From: Acetobacter thailandicus
GTDB taxonomy: Bacteria > Pseudomonadota > Alphaproteobacteria > Acetobacterales > Acetobacteraceae
Assembly: GCF_011516655.1 (NCBI RefSeq)
Contig: NZ_WOSV01000002.1
Coordinates: forward strand, 124,001-188,000
DNA: 64,000 nt
Reading direction: 5' to 3'
The notes below the pieces were generated by a model. It did no database searches and was not told where the DNA came from. It saw only the letters and a list, made by a program, of their open reading frames with translations. The translations under genes and the position numbers were made by a program. This document shows positions 45,976 through 55,914 of the stretch, piece after piece; position 1 is the stretch's first letter, and the number at the start of each line of letters is the position of its first letter.

Positions 45976-47019
45976 TTATGCAGCACATGTGGTTACCTCT
46001 GCATGACGTGAGCTTCTCGGCTCCCGGACAGCATTAGTGTCAATCATATGATCATAAAATTCAGTAATCATACGAATAGCTTCAGGTGCATTATCCACAC
46101 GGTTAAATGCTGCTCTGAACCCGGCAGAGTGTCGCAGACCTGCAGAATACCAGGAGACATGTTTGCGCGCGAGCCTGAGCCCGGGACGCTCACCAAAATG
46201 CTCAAGCATCATATTGTAATGCTGAAGGACAATAGCTTTTTCCGCCGGCAATGTCGGGTCCGCAACCTCCTGCCCGTAACGCAGAGAGTGCGCCACCTGC
46301 GCCAGGAACCACGGGCGGCCATAACAGCCACGACCGATCATCACACCATCTGCGCCTGACTGAGCCATAGCTTCGCGGGCATCATCAGATGTCAGAATAT
46401 CACCATTAACAATAACCGGGAGTGTAACAGCCTCTTTAACTTTACGCACAAAAGCCCAGTCTGCGGTCCCATTGTAAAACTGCTGACGTGTGCGGCCATG
46501 CACGGTCAGCATTCTGATACCTGCTTCCTGAGCGATACGACCCAGAACGGGAGCATTGAGACTCTGATGATCCCAGCCCATACGCATCTTCAGGGTTACG
46601 GGCACATTAACAGCTTTAACTGTTGCCTCAAGCAGACGCGCCGCCCCTGCCTCATCACGCATCAGCGCTGAGCCAGCCATCTGCCCGACAGCAACCTTTT
46701 TTACCGGGCAGCCAAAGTTAATATCAATCAGATCAGCGCCACGGCCTACAGCAATACGAGCGGCCTCGGCCATAGCAACGGGGTCACACCCGGCAAGCTG
46801 CACAGCATTAGGACCGCCTGATTCAACAACCTCTGCCATACGCAGTGTATTGTCATTCTCACGCACCATTGCCCACGAGGCAATCATTTCAGAAACAACC
46901 AGCCCTGCCCCAAGCTGACGGGCCAGCTTACGAAACGGCAGATCTGTCACACCAGACATAGGCGCCAGAATAACCGGCGTCTCAATAAGGACACCACCAA
47001 GATCAATAGGACGTAACAT
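45976..47019 (-). CDS. dusB: tRNA-dihydrouridine synthase DusB
   Basis: Flavin enzyme that reduces uridines in tRNA to dihydrouridine. The TIM-barrel start [20 protein letters not shown] is followed by the catalytic-Cys segment [39 protein letters not shown] and [20 protein letters not shown] 47019 follows AAGG by about ten bases; the longer reading would need TTG at 47037. It is the first gene of the dusB-ntrBC-ntrYX block, the old nifR3 position of Rhodobacter and Rhizobium, which explains the frequent cotranscription with ntrBC. Confidence 0.95.
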   Translation of the reverse strand: MLRPIDLGGVLIETPVILAPMSGVTDLPFRKLARQLGAGLVVSEMIASWAMVRENDNTLRMAEVVESGGPNAVQLAGCDPVAMAEAARIAVGRGADLIDINFGCPVKKVAVGQMAGSALMRDEAGAARLLEATVKAVNVPVTLKMRMGWDHQSLNAPVLGRIAQEAGIRMLTVHGRTRQQFYNGTADWAFVRKVKEAVTLPVIVNGDILTSDDAREAMAQSGADGVMIGRGCYGRPWFLAQVAHSLRYGQEVADPTLPAEKAIVLQHYNMMLEHFGERPGLRLARKHVSWYSAGLRHSAGFRAAFNRVDNAPEAIRMITEFYDHMIDTNAVREPRSSRHAEVTTCAA

Positions 47020-47078
47020 CGGACTGCTGCCTTGCAAACTTAGTCTACCACCGGCCTCAGGGGCCAGCCTAACACATC

Positions 47079-48236
47079 TTATTCGGGAATAAGAACAGAA
47101 ACCGCCGCGGTGCAGGCAATACCTTCTTCACGACCGGTAAAACCCAGACGTTCAGATGTGGTTGCCTTAACTGATATGCGGCTGACTTCAACCTCAAGGA
47201 GTTCTGCCAGCCTGGCCCTCATAGCCTCAGCATGCGGGCCAATTTTCGGGCGCTCACAAATGAGTGTCAGGTCAACATTGACCAGCCTGCCGCCACGATC
47301 GCGGATACGCTGCCCTGCATGAATTAAAAAGCGTGCACTGTCAGCATCTTTCCACTCATTCTGCGAAGGTGGGAAATGACGACCAATATCACCCTCAGCC
47401 AGGGCACCATAAATAGCATCACACAAAGCATGAATGCCCACATCAGCATCTGAATGGCCAGCAAGACCTTTCGTATGTGGCACAGTAATACCACACAGGA
47501 TAAGAGGCCGACCCTCTTCAAAAGCATGCACATCGTAACCCATGCCCACACGCGGCAGAAGGGTCTGGCCTACCAGTCGTTCAAGACGCATGAGATCATC
47601 CTTATATGTCAGCTTGATATTATCTTCATCACCGCGCACCAGAGCAACCTTCAGGCCGGCATCTTCAAGCAGCCTGGCATCATCGGTAGCATCTGTTCCG
47701 GCTGCGGCACGGTGCAGATCGAGAAACGTTTCGAAATGAAAGCCCTGCGGGGTCTGAGCACGAAATAAATGCTCCCGCGGCACGGTGTCTGCAATCAGAC
47801 CGCCATGCTCGCGCTTCAGCGTGTCGGCAACAGGCACGGCAGGTATTGCACCGGGTTTATCAGCCAGCGCCTGCACAACAGTATGAATAAGTGTCTCTGT
47901 AACGTAAGGACGGGCCCCGTCATGAACCAGCACGACATCAGGACGCTGCTCTGCCGGGAGAGCGGCAAGAGCCTCAAGACCAGCACGAACGCTGGCCTGC
48001 CGGGTTGCGCCACCATCAACAGGAGGGAGAACATCAAGCTCGTCGAGCACTTCGCTCAGCCGGGCTTTGTCACCCACAGGCAGAAGGCAGTGCACATGAG
48101 GCAACAATGCCCTGGCGGCATGCCAGATGACCGGAGCACCGGCCAGCTGAACATACTGCTTAGGCGTTTCGGACCCGCCTGAAGCGGTATAGCGGCTGCC
48201 GGAACCGGCAGCGAGGAGAATAGCAGCAATACGCAT
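47079..48236 (-). CDS. ispDF: Bifunctional IspD/IspF (MEP-pathway isoprenoid synthesis)
   Basis: Fusion of 2-C-methyl-D-erythritol 4-phosphate cytidylyltransferase and MEcPP synthase. Residues 1 to about 225 are IspD, with [18 protein letters not shown] and [13 protein letters not shown]. The IspF half starts [20 protein letters not shown], with metal ligands Asp and His in GYDVHAF, and goes through [20 protein letters not shown] to [20 protein letters not shown]. The fusion is typical of Alphaproteobacteria. It is 60 bases before dusB in the same direction. It supplies isoprenoids, including the hopanoids that are abundant in acetic acid bacteria. Confidence 0.97.
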   Translation of the reverse strand: MRIAAILLAAGSGSRYTASGGSETPKQYVQLAGAPVIWHAARALLPHVHCLLPVGDKARLSEVLDELDVLPPVDGGATRQASVRAGLEALAALPAEQRPDVVLVHDGARPYVTETLIHTVVQALADKPGAIPAVPVADTLKREHGGLIADTVPREHLFRAQTPQGFHFETFLDLHRAAAGTDATDDARLLEDAGLKVALVRGDEDNIKLTYKDDLMRLERLVGQTLLPRVGMGYDVHAFEEGRPLILCGITVPHTKGLAGHSDADVGIHALCDAIYGALAEGDIGRHFPPSQNEWKDADSARFLIHAGQRIRDRGGRLVNVDLTLICERPKIGPHAEAMRARLAELLEVEVSRISVKATTSERLGFTGREEGIACTAAVSVLIPE

Positions 48237-48315
48237 GATGGCGAGGAATGCGGCCTGAAATGTTCCACGTCAAGAAAGAAAATAACATACCGCACCCCCG
48301 CCAGGCCTCTGCCCC

Positions 48316-49917
48316 TCAGAGAGCGAGGGTCATAGCCAGAGATAAAACTGCAGCATCTTTGTAGCGTGTGGAGCCACCGAGATGATTCACATACTGAAAA
48401 TCAGGCTGCAGGTTAAACCCGGTCAGGACATGGAAAGTATAAAACGCTTCATAAATCGTCTCATGCCCCTGGATGCCGTAGGGAGCGCCAAAATTCCAGC
48501 CAGGCAGCGCCTGACCGGCTGCAGCTGCTGCCTCCTGAGCGCGGATAGCTGAGCGGCTGAATGAGGCCCACTGCACATTAATACCCCAGCTATCAAGCGG
48601 CCTGTGCCAGTACCAGCCAGTATCAAGAATAGCACCGACAAGATGATTATTAATCTGAGAGGTTTTACCACTGGCCCAGTTATAATAACCAGCCAGAACC
48701 AGACCATTCGAATCACCCTTGCCATGACGCAGCAGCATCTGGTCAGCCATAACCCAGATTGATTCCTGACGACCATGAAAGTTCTGCGTCGGGGCGCCGA
48801 GGTTAGTACCTTTTGTATAACCTTCATAAAGGCGCTCATAGCGGGAGGTATCATACATACCGCCAACCTTGTAATGGCCGATCAGATGATTACGGCCAAA
48901 CTCAGGAATCCAGCCCACTTCATATTCGGTGCTGACCTGTGAAATCCCACTCTGTGCCCATGACCAGCCGGAAATGCCACCGTTATAGCTATGAGGAGAA
49001 ACCGCAAAAGCGCCACCCATAATATAAACATCAGGGCGTGGCATATAACGAACAACACCGCCGGCATTACCTGAAGGCCAGTCACGGCCACCGTTCAGAT
49101 ATTTACCTGGTGTTACGTTACCGCACAGCCAGACGTTCATAAAGCTACAGACCCATGGAGAGTTGTTAAAGAACGTGCCTGGTGGAATCCAGCCGACAGA
49201 AACATCAAGGCGGTTCTCAAGCATCGATTTTTCAAAATAAGCCCAGACCAGATGCGCAACAACGTTACCACGTGCGCCATAAATCTGCTGCACCTGGTTA
49301 CCATTATCCCCCATCAGGCGACTGAGATTCTGCCCGTTACCATTCACAACCAGCATGTGCAGCCACAGGTCACGGGACCATTCACCGGCATTGAGCAATT
49401 TTTCAAATTGCAGATCAAGCGTAGAACCAACCTGCCCGGCAAGAGTATGTGACTGACGTTTACCACCGACAGGGTTACCGGAAATGCCTTCATAAATATT
49501 CACGGCAAAGTAAATACCATGCTTTTGCAGCCAGGGCTGCGCGCCCCACCAGTCACCAAAGGCATGAGTTGTGCCGTAAGGCGCACCAAAAGAAGGAGGA
49601 CCATAAGGTGAACGCAAAAAGCCAGGAATCGTTGGTTTGAGACGAAACTCGCCCAAAGCATATTTCTGTGCCTCGTCGGGTTTCACCGTCTGATCGACAA
49701 CCTTCTTACTGACAATGGAGGAGTTTGTGGCAGGGGTACCACCCGCATCAGGAAGGGCATCGGCAGCATATGAAGATGAAACGGCAAACAACGACAACGT
49801 AAAAATTACGTATGTAACACAACGCGAAAAAGAAACTGACAGACGGGGGAACAAAAGAAACCTCTTTTCGTTGAAAATTTGAAAAAAACTCAAAAACGCG
49901 TTGCTATGTATGACCAT
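48316..49917 (-). CDS. oprB: Carbohydrate porin, OprB family
   Basis: Outer-membrane beta-barrel for sugar diffusion. The chain has an exported start (YVIFTLSLFAVSSSYAADAL) and OprB-type segments such as GIYFAVNIYEGISGNPVGGK, LHMLVVNGNGQNLSRLMGDN and GWIPPGTFFNNSPWVCSFMN. The C-terminus is FQYVNHLGGSTRYKDAAVLS followed by LAMTLAL. The frame is open from ATG 49917, but a TTG at 49854 sits just after AGAGG and gives a tidier signal peptide (LFPRLSVSF...), so the true start may be 49854. It would feed sugars to periplasmic dehydrogenases. Like the TonB receptors, a BAM client. Confidence 0.9.
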   Translation of the reverse strand: MVIHSNAFLSFFQIFNEKRFLLFPRLSVSFSRCVTYVIFTLSLFAVSSSYAADALPDAGGTPATNSSIVSKKVVDQTVKPDEAQKYALGEFRLKPTIPGFLRSPYGPPSFGAPYGTTHAFGDWWGAQPWLQKHGIYFAVNIYEGISGNPVGGKRQSHTLAGQVGSTLDLQFEKLLNAGEWSRDLWLHMLVVNGNGQNLSRLMGDNGNQVQQIYGARGNVVAHLVWAYFEKSMLENRLDVSVGWIPPGTFFNNSPWVCSFMNVWLCGNVTPGKYLNGGRDWPSGNAGGVVRYMPRPDVYIMGGAFAVSPHSYNGGISGWSWAQSGISQVSTEYEVGWIPEFGRNHLIGHYKVGGMYDTSRYERLYEGYTKGTNLGAPTQNFHGRQESIWVMADQMLLRHGKGDSNGLVLAGYYNWASGKTSQINNHLVGAILDTGWYWHRPLDSWGINVQWASFSRSAIRAQEAAAAAGQALPGWNFGAPYGIQGHETIYEAFYTFHVLTGFNLQPDFQYVNHLGGSTRYKDAAVLSLAMTLAL

Positions 49918-50223
49918 CAGAAACTGATCGTCTTATAACTGAGAGAACCAGCACTCAGCCCTGCTACATACTCAGACCTCCGACTTAGGTGAGATAAGAA
50001 CAAACATGCCTTCTGAAGAAAAGAAGGCACAGTAAAAACAAGAACATCCGCAGCCGGAGCCGCGGGAAAACCAGCTTTTACTTACCAGGCCACTACAGTT
50101 CTGCCTGAAATAAAAACAACCATAAAAAGCCTCTTTTTTTTATTTTTTCCCAAATTCTCTTTTAAAGAAAAGGCACTTTTTTCTGGTAGACAACACCTGT
50201 TATGTAACAAAAAAATATAAACT
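49918..50223. other. Non-coding leader region upstream of oprB
   Basis: About 306 bases between the oprB start and the stop of the next gene, all on the minus-strand transcript side of oprB. A short inverted repeat, TGCCTTC/GAAGGCA (50007-50013 with 50023-50029), and a GC-rich patch near 50050 are visible. The distal part towards 50223 is AT-rich. It may be a long 5' leader for oprB and a terminator zone for the upstream gene. No gene, tRNA or riboswitch consensus is seen. Confidence 0.45.
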
Positions 50224-51312
50224 TTACAAACTTTCTTCCTGAATTTTTTTTCTCATATCCTGGTTATATATTTTCATAGCCTCGAATTTAATCGGGAAAG
50301 GTACGGCAAGAAAATGAATGAAGCCACGACGTTCAGAGGGAAATAATGCAAGATTATTTTCTTTTATTCTGTGCAGCGTGACCGCCTGACCGATCAGTTC
50401 AAAGCGGCGGATATTTGCTTTCAGGAAAATATAATTAGCAAGGCACTGGTCATAACCTATAAACGGGCGGTCCTGCCCCGTCTCCTTCCGATAAGCCTGA
50501 GCGACCTGCATAATCAGCCTGGCGTACTCACATGCTACAGAGCTATTACCATAACCTATTGATCCGGATGAAAAACCTCTCTGATGGCGATCAAACCCCA
50601 TGCCATCAGCCTCCATCATGCGCCAGCCATACCAGTGACCTGATGAATTATCATTCCCTTCATTCAGCCGGCCTTCAGGTGCGACGTGAATCGCCGGTGA
50701 AAATGCAAGATCAACTAAAAGTGATTCAACCGGTTTGTTACATAAGATATCGACATCAAGATACAACAGCGGCTGCCGCGACTGAAAAAAAGCCCGATCG
50801 TAAAATCTGAAACGGGACAGGTAAAAATCTACCTCGCTGTGACAATCATCCAGCACTTCTATAGAAAAATCACCTGTGAGAGGGAGTTCCCGCTTCATCT
50901 GTTCAAGACGCGCAACACCGGCACTGTTTGTAAAGACAGCAATATCCCCCTGATACTGCCCGATATCGAGCAGTGAGCGTAAGGACAGCTCCAGAGTGTC
51001 AAAAACAATATCATCACCAAATGCAGCATAATAAATGAGAGGGTTAAAAAGCTGCAGTTGTATAAATTTCCACCTGTCTGCAAGAAAATTCAGAGTACGC
51101 AGCGAACCAGGATTGCTGCCGCATGCTTCGGGAGGCAAAGCCGCCTTCTCCACGACTTTACCGTCAACAGAAAAATGCTCTGAATCCAGAACCTCAACCG
51201 AGGCAAAACGGACCGGAGATGTTGCCAGCCAGCGATATTTTTCAAGAACAGACTGCACCATCATTATAACTTCATAAAATTGAGGATGATGCCTTTTACG
51301 CAATAAGGGCAT
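50224..51312 (-). CDS. Putative GT-A-fold glycosyltransferase (GT8-like)
   Basis: I do not recognise a named family with certainty. The chain has the traits of a metal-dependent GT-A enzyme: YLDVDILCNKPVESLL carries a DxD motif (Asp186-Asp188), preceded by a RFRFYD segment often found before it in GT8-like proteins. Further along come SGSIGYGNSSVACEYARLIM and FIGYDQCLANYI, which look like the acceptor side. No signal peptide; 362 residues. It starts 7 bases after the vsr stop, with the same direction as dcm-vsr, although it is unlikely to share function with them. The extended N-terminus (HHPQFYEVIMM) could be trimmed to an ATG at 51264. Confidence 0.6.
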   Translation of the reverse strand: MPLLRKRHHPQFYEVIMMVQSVLEKYRWLATSPVRFASVEVLDSEHFSVDGKVVEKAALPPEACGSNPGSLRTLNFLADRWKFIQLQLFNPLIYYAAFGDDIVFDTLELSLRSLLDIGQYQGDIAVFTNSAGVARLEQMKRELPLTGDFSIEVLDDCHSEVDFYLSRFRFYDRAFFQSRQPLLYLDVDILCNKPVESLLVDLAFSPAIHVAPEGRLNEGNDNSSGHWYGWRMMEADGMGFDRHQRGFSSGSIGYGNSSVACEYARLIMQVAQAYRKETGQDRPFIGYDQCLANYIFLKANIRRFELIGQAVTLHRIKENNLALFPSERRGFIHFLAVPFPIKFEAMKIYNQDMRKKIQEESL

Positions 51313-51318
51313 GAGCTG

Positions 51319-51780
51319 TCATGCCTTTTTGATACCTCTGATCTCTAACGTATCCTGATCCGAGCGTATCCAGCCCCCAAGTGTTTCAGTTACCTCAGGC
51401 AGCGGCAGTTTATTACGCCCTTTCAAAGCACATTCCCACACATATGCCACCCGCCACCCCATCTCCCTCAGAACCGCCAGCACACGTGCATCATTCAGTT
51501 CATTTTTCGTAATCTTCTCACGCCAGAACGCCTCACGCGAAGCTGGCCATTTAAACAAATAACAGTCATGGTGATGCCAGAAGCACCCATTCACCATAAC
51601 GACAGCCCGATACCGCGGAAAAACCAGGTCAGGCCGCCCCGGCAGAGCTTTAACATGAAGTCTGTACCGCAGCCCCGCCTGCCAGAGCGCTTTACGAATA
51701 ATTAGTTCAGGCCTGGTGTCACTGGCACGAATAGCGGACATATTACGACTACGCGTTACCTTATCGTGCACATCTGCCAT
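51319..51780 (-). CDS. vsr: Very short patch repair endonuclease Vsr
   Basis: Mismatch endonuclease that nicks T:G mismatches left by deamination of 5-methylcytosine in a Dcm site, starting very short patch repair. The N-terminal [20 protein letters not shown] and the core [10 protein letters not shown] (Asp51, the metal-binding Asp) are present. [11 protein letters not shown] follows, with the zinc and catalytic residues Cys66, His69 and His71. Length 153 fits. Its start lies inside the dcm stop region (20-base overlap), so the two are coupled. The pair suggests that methylated cytosines have been in the genome long enough for repair to matter. Confidence 0.95.
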   Translation of the reverse strand: MADVHDKVTRSRNMSAIRASDTRPELIIRKALWQAGLRYRLHVKALPGRPDLVFPRYRAVVMVNGCFWHHHDCYLFKWPASREAFWREKITKNELNDARVLAVLREMGWRVAYVWECALKGRNKLPLPEVTETLGGWIRSDQDTLEIRGIKKA

Positions 51781-52840
51781 AATACTCTGCCTGTAATTCA
51801 GCTCTGGCCAGCCGGATAATATGAGGCTGCATTATCCGCGCAATGGCAGAAAAAACTGGTACGGCAACAGAATTACCAAATTGTCTGTATGCCTGCGTGT
51901 CAGATACAGGAATATTAAAGGTATCCGGATACCCCATCAGCCGGGCACACTCCCGCGGTGTCAGACGGCGTGGGTTTTTGCCCGGTCCCCGCTTAATAAG
52001 AATTTCTGATCCATCCTTATAATATCGGGCAGACAACGTGCGGGCCGTATCATCAGGACCGACCAGACCAAACCCAAAACCATTACCTGCGGCTTTATGT
52101 TTTGCTGCATAATTTTGCAGATACAGCCACAGACGGTCGGTCAGAATGTATTTTTTATCAACTTTAGCGTTAGCACCAGACGTATAAGGCAGTTCAGCTT
52201 TTTCCCTGCCGCTTTCATCATGCAGAATACTCTGTAAACGCACGCTCCCTTTCTCTGGCAGTTTAAGGGCATCCCATGAAAAAGGCACTTCCTCACGAAA
52301 GCCGACAATAGCAATACGTTCACGGTGCTGCGGCAAAAAATGCTTCGCATCAATTACACGATACGACACATGATACCCAAGCTCTTCACGCAGGGTTTTC
52401 ATAATGACGGCAAAAGTATTACCCCGGTCGTGGCTTTCAAGATTTTTTACATTCTCAAGTAAAAATGCAGCCGGGCGCTTATCACGAATAATGCGGGCAA
52501 CGTCAAAAAACAGCGTCCCCTGGGCATCACAGGCAAAGCCGTGACTACGCCCCAGCGAGTTCTTTTTCGAGACACCGGCAATAGAAAACGGCTGGCAGGG
52601 AAAACCCGCAACCAGCACGTCATGCGCAGGAATATCAGCCGTATCTATCTGAGTAATGTCACCATAAATCTGCCCGGCCTCAGGATAGTTCGCCTGATAT
52701 GTCTGCCGGGCAAACTTATTCCATTCAGAGGTAAATACACATTTGCCACCAATGGCATCAAAACCACGTCGCAAACCGCCAATACCGGCGAATAAGTCAA
52801 TAAAAGTAAATGAGTCATATAAAGAACTATCGTGACTCAT
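51761..52840 (-). CDS. dcm: DNA (cytosine-5) methyltransferase, Dcm-like
   Basis: C5-cytosine methyltransferase. Motifs in order: [18 protein letters not shown] with the catalytic Cys82 in [42 protein letters not shown], a short target-recognition region, and [21 protein letters not shown] with [13 protein letters not shown]. The length (359 residues) is shorter than E. coli Dcm. The partner Vsr suggests a CCWGG-like target, because Vsr acts on T:G mismatches in that context, but the target region itself was not decoded. No restriction endonuclease gene is visible beside it, so it may be a solitary methylase. It is divergent from the MFS exporter. Confidence 0.93.
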   Translation of the reverse strand: MSHDSSLYDSFTFIDLFAGIGGLRRGFDAIGGKCVFTSEWNKFARQTYQANYPEAGQIYGDITQIDTADIPAHDVLVAGFPCQPFSIAGVSKKNSLGRSHGFACDAQGTLFFDVARIIRDKRPAAFLLENVKNLESHDRGNTFAVIMKTLREELGYHVSYRVIDAKHFLPQHRERIAIVGFREEVPFSWDALKLPEKGSVRLQSILHDESGREKAELPYTSGANAKVDKKYILTDRLWLYLQNYAAKHKAAGNGFGFGLVGPDDTARTLSARYYKDGSEILIKRGPGKNPRRLTPRECARLMGYPDTFNIPVSDTQAYRQFGNSVAVPVFSAIARIMQPHIIRLARAELQAEYYGRCAR

Positions 52841-52885
52841 AATACCTCTTAATCTTTTTATATTTCAAAACCTGACCGCAAGCTT

Positions 52886-52947
52886 ATATCCGCAGCGCCC
52901 CTGTGTCACGCAAGAGATATCACCCTCGCGGGGTTACTGCGGCATAT
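52886..52947. promoter_or_regulatory. Imperfect inverted repeat in the dcm/MFS divergent region
   Basis: CCGCAG (52890-52895) pairs with CTGCGG (52937-52942), with further partial pairing inside between GCCCC and GGGG. It lies in the 215-base spacer between divergent starts and could be an operator or a leader hairpin. Support is modest. Confidence 0.3.
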
Positions 52948-53055
52948 CTTTCGTAACATCAAAGTGATACTAGTCAGATCCTGAGAGCAAAGACAACATC
53001 TGCACCTCCATGCCACTCTCACATCTTTCTGTCTGTACGCTTTGAAAGACTACCT

Positions 53056-54441
53056 GTGACACGCACCTCACCATCTGCTGCTGATCTGCCCGTATGGCAA
53101 CGCCGTACCGTTATGACCTGTGCTCTGCTGGGTCTGGTACTCGCTGGTATTGATGCCGCTATTGCCAATATTGCTCTGCCAACCATTGCAACTGACCTGA
53201 ATACCGGTGTCGGCCCGGTGACCTGGATCGTCAACGGATATCAGATTACAGCTGCTATATTTTTGCTCCCGGCTGCTGCATTGGGTGAAACACGAGGCTT
53301 ACGGGCTGTTTACGCATTCGGGCTTGGACTGTTTACGCTGGCTTCACTGGCCTGCGCTCTCTCCTCAACTCTGCCACTTTTGCTGCTCTCTCGCGTGGCT
53401 CAGGGGGCAGGCAGTGCCTTTATGGCCGCCCTGAGCGGGGCCATTGTGCGCAAAATAACGCCCCCGCCCCTCTTACACCGCGCATTTACGGCAGTCGCCT
53501 TATGCGTCGCCCTCTCAGCTGCTGTTGGGCCGACGCTGGCCTCAGCCATTCTTTCTGTCGCGTCATGGCCCTGGTTGTTTCTGGTTAATCTGCCCATCGG
53601 CATCGTAACCGTGTCACTCTATCTTTATGCCGCCCCCCACCATCAGAAACATGCTCAAACACCACGTTTTGACTGGACAGGTGCCCTGTTTAACGCAGGA
53701 GCTCTCGGCCTTGGTGTTCTGGCCGTTGATGCTCTGAGCGCAGGAGCACATAAGCTGGCTGAACTTGAAGCCGCCCTTTGCATAGCCAGCACCATTGCTC
53801 TTATTTATCATCAGCGCAAACAGCCTCATCCGCTCCTGCCACTCGATTTACTGCGCATTCCTTTATTTGCTCTCTCTATTGCTGCTTCAGTCTGTGCATA
53901 TGCGGCTCAGATAATGGCTTATGTGTCCCTGCCCTTCTTCTTTGAAAACTTTTTTCACTATAGTCCGGTTATGACTGGTCTGCTGGTTACTCCATGGCCG
54001 CTCCTTGTCGCCTGTGCAGCGCCCGTCTCCGGCCATCTGGCCAGCCGCCACCCGGCTTCACTTCTCAGTAGTGTAGGCCTGGTTTTACTGGCCTGCGGCA
54101 TTGGCAGCCTCGCAATGATGCCAGCAAACCCCGGACTGGCAGATATACTGCCACGCATGGCCATATGCGGCATTGGTTTCGGGTTTTATCAGACCCCTAA
54201 CAACCTGACTGTTATGACAGCAGGCCCGGTGCATCGTAGTGGTGCCGCAAGCGGTATGATGGCTGTGGCACGCACAATGGGCTGGTCACTCGGTTCAGCA
54301 CTGGTGGCTCTGATTTTCGATTTCGACAAAGCCAGCCCTGATGGTGGCACACGCACCTGTTTGTGGGTGGCTATGGGCATTGCTTTGCTGGGCGCAACAG
54401 TAAGCGTGGCACGCAGGTCAGTGCGCAAGGCATCGCACTGA
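53056..54441 (+). CDS. MFS transporter, DHA2 (14-helix) drug exporter
   Basis: Second major facilitator exporter of the EmrB/QacA type in the window. It has LAGIDAAIANIALPTIATDL in helix 1, then VTWIVNGYQITAAIFLLPAA, the GPTLASAILS motif C-like stretch and SWPWLFLVNLPIG, close to the exporter at 4852-6246. About 14 hydrophobic segments fit in 461 residues. The start is GTG at 53056, with GAAAG upstream. There is no linked periplasmic adaptor or regulator. Substrate unknown. A perfect hairpin at its 3' end is shared with the convergent acuI-like gene. Confidence 0.85.
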   Translation: MTRTSPSAADLPVWQRRTVMTCALLGLVLAGIDAAIANIALPTIATDLNTGVGPVTWIVNGYQITAAIFLLPAAALGETRGLRAVYAFGLGLFTLASLACALSSTLPLLLLSRVAQGAGSAFMAALSGAIVRKITPPPLLHRAFTAVALCVALSAAVGPTLASAILSVASWPWLFLVNLPIGIVTVSLYLYAAPHHQKHAQTPRFDWTGALFNAGALGLGVLAVDALSAGAHKLAELEAALCIASTIALIYHQRKQPHPLLPLDLLRIPLFALSIAASVCAYAAQIMAYVSLPFFFENFFHYSPVMTGLLVTPWPLLVACAAPVSGHLASRHPASLLSSVGLVLLACGIGSLAMMPANPGLADILPRMAICGIGFGFYQTPNNLTVMTAGPVHRSGAASGMMAVARTMGWSLGSALVALIFDFDKASPDGGTRTCLWVAMGIALLGATVSVARRSVRKASH

Positions 54442-54449
54442 CATTTTGC

Positions 54450-54475
54450 TTGCCTGAGTTTACTCAGGCAACTTT
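54450..54475. terminator. Bidirectional terminator between the MFS and acuI-like genes
   Basis: A 9-base-pair perfect stem (TTGCCTGAG / CTCAGGCAA) with a 4-base loop overlaps the stop of the convergent reductase (54464). CTTTAA follows on the plus strand. A typical shared terminator for convergent genes. Confidence 0.68.
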
Positions 54476-55447
54476 AACCACAACCCGCCCTTTGACCTGA
54501 CCATTCAGCAGCTTTTCAGCCTCAGACACAGCCTGCAATAAAGATATTTCAGTCGTTACACTCTCAAGCTTTGCAGGATCTGTCAGTGCTGCAAGATCCT
54601 GCCAGGCAGCAAGACGCTCTGATTGAGAGCAGTACACACTATCAACACCAGCCAGAATAACACCGCGCAGGATAAAGGGCGCCACCGTGGCCGGCAGGTC
54701 CATACCAGCGGCAAGACCACAAGCCGCAACAACACCAGATGACTGCATAGAAGCACAGACTGCAGCGAGCATCTTCCCGCCTGCCACGTCGATGGCACCT
54801 GCCCACCGCGCCTTTTCAAGCGGGCGAATTTGCCCTTCAAAAAACTGCCGGGGGATCACGTTACAGGCTCCGAGAGAGAGCAGTGTATCTTTTTCTTCCA
54901 TACGCCCGGTCACAGCCGTCACGTTATAGCCCAGACGAGCCAGTAACATAACGGCCACGCTGCCAACCCCACCTGTTGCCCCGGTGACCAGAATATCACC
55001 ACAATCGGGTGTCACACCTTGCTTTTGCAACATTCTGACACACAGCATAGCGGTGTAGCCGGCCGTACCCAGCGCCATAGCCTGACGCGTTGTAAACGCT
55101 GAAGGCAAAGGCACCAGCCACTCACCAGGCACACGAGCAAGACCAGAAAAACCGCCCCAGTGCTTTTCGCCGGCACCCCAGCCGTTGAGAATAACCTTTT
55201 GCCCCGGGCTGAACCTCAGGCAGGAGGAGTTTTCAACTGTGCCTGCAAAATCTATCCCTGGCACTATCGGAAAGCTGCGCAAAATCGGGCCGTTGCCTGT
55301 CAGAGCCAGGGCATCTTTATAATTCAGAGCTGAATACTCGATACGAACTGTCACATCACCGGGTGGCAGTTGCTCCTCACTTAACCGGCGCAACGTTATA
55401 CTCTGGAGACCGTCCTCTGATTTTTCAGCTAACAACGCGTCAAACAT
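54464..55447 (-). CDS. Acrylyl-CoA reductase AcuI/YhdH family oxidoreductase
   Basis: Zinc-independent medium-chain dehydrogenase/reductase of the AcuI/YhdH family, which reduces acryloyl-CoA with NADPH and detoxifies it. The N-terminal part has VRIEYSALNYKDALALTGNG and PIVPGIDFAGTVENS. The cofactor domain has ILVTGATGGVGSVAVMLLAR followed by the ribose-recognition segment AVTGRMEEKDTLLSLGA. The RWAGAIDVAGGKMLAAV segment is also characteristic. Length 327 is normal. A TTCATT-GCA-AATGAA palindrome (55524-55538) in the upstream spacer could be an operator. The gene stands alone. Confidence 0.88.
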   Translation of the reverse strand: MFDALLAEKSEDGLQSITLRRLSEEQLPPGDVTVRIEYSALNYKDALALTGNGPILRSFPIVPGIDFAGTVENSSCLRFSPGQKVILNGWGAGEKHWGGFSGLARVPGEWLVPLPSAFTTRQAMALGTAGYTAMLCVRMLQKQGVTPDCGDILVTGATGGVGSVAVMLLARLGYNVTAVTGRMEEKDTLLSLGACNVIPRQFFEGQIRPLEKARWAGAIDVAGGKMLAAVCASMQSSGVVAACGLAAGMDLPATVAPFILRGVILAGVDSVYCSQSERLAAWQDLAALTDPAKLESVTTEISLLQAVSEAEKLLNGQVKGRVVVKVA

Positions 55448-55628
55448 GCCACCACCTGTATCATTTTATGAGAACAGCAAGAGTAGCTGAAGAGGAACTA
55501 CGACATCAAATAACGAGCGCGCGTTCATTGCAAATGAAATAATCAGAGCAAAAAAATATAATATTCCTATAACTGGCCAGATTCTGGAATAGATTATAAA
55601 AAATGAAAATTGCGCGCCCCAGAAGGTG

Positions 55629-55905
55629 TTATGCACTTTGCGTGAGCACTCGGGCTGCGTTTTTCAGTATGAAACCTGCGAAGACTGTGGTGTGCATTGC
55701 GGCGAGTGTTGAAGCGCAACGCTCGTAGTCTTTCACAAGCCTTCTGCACCGCGTTGCCCACGCGAATGATCTCTCCACGATCCATCGTCAGGGCAGCAGC
55801 ACAACACCCCGTTTTGTCTGAGGCCGCCTGACGATTTCGAGAGTAGTATTCTGCTCTTCAGCTGCTTTTGATCCGTACCAGACAGGGTGAGTGCATCCCT
55901 TATAC
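55629..55905 (-). mobile_element. Remnant of an IS5-like (IS427/IS1031-type) transposase
   Basis: The minus strand encodes the C-terminal end of a DDE transposase: TTLEIVRRPQTKRGVVLLP, then [20 protein letters not shown], then [19 protein letters not shown], ending in VLTQSA and stop at 55629. This C-terminal pattern is common in IS elements of acetic acid bacteria. An in-frame TGA replaces the expected Arg codon (CGA to TGA) just before RWIVERS, and the N-terminal two thirds are missing, so it is inactive. The left limit near 55905 is only approximate, and no terminal inverted repeats were found. Confidence 0.75.
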
Positions 55906-55914
55906 ACCATAATT

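Noticed and set aside
51319..52840. A complete restriction-modification system
   Set aside because: Only the methylase and Vsr are present; the neighbouring gene at 50224-51312 has glycosyltransferase-like, not endonuclease-like, features.
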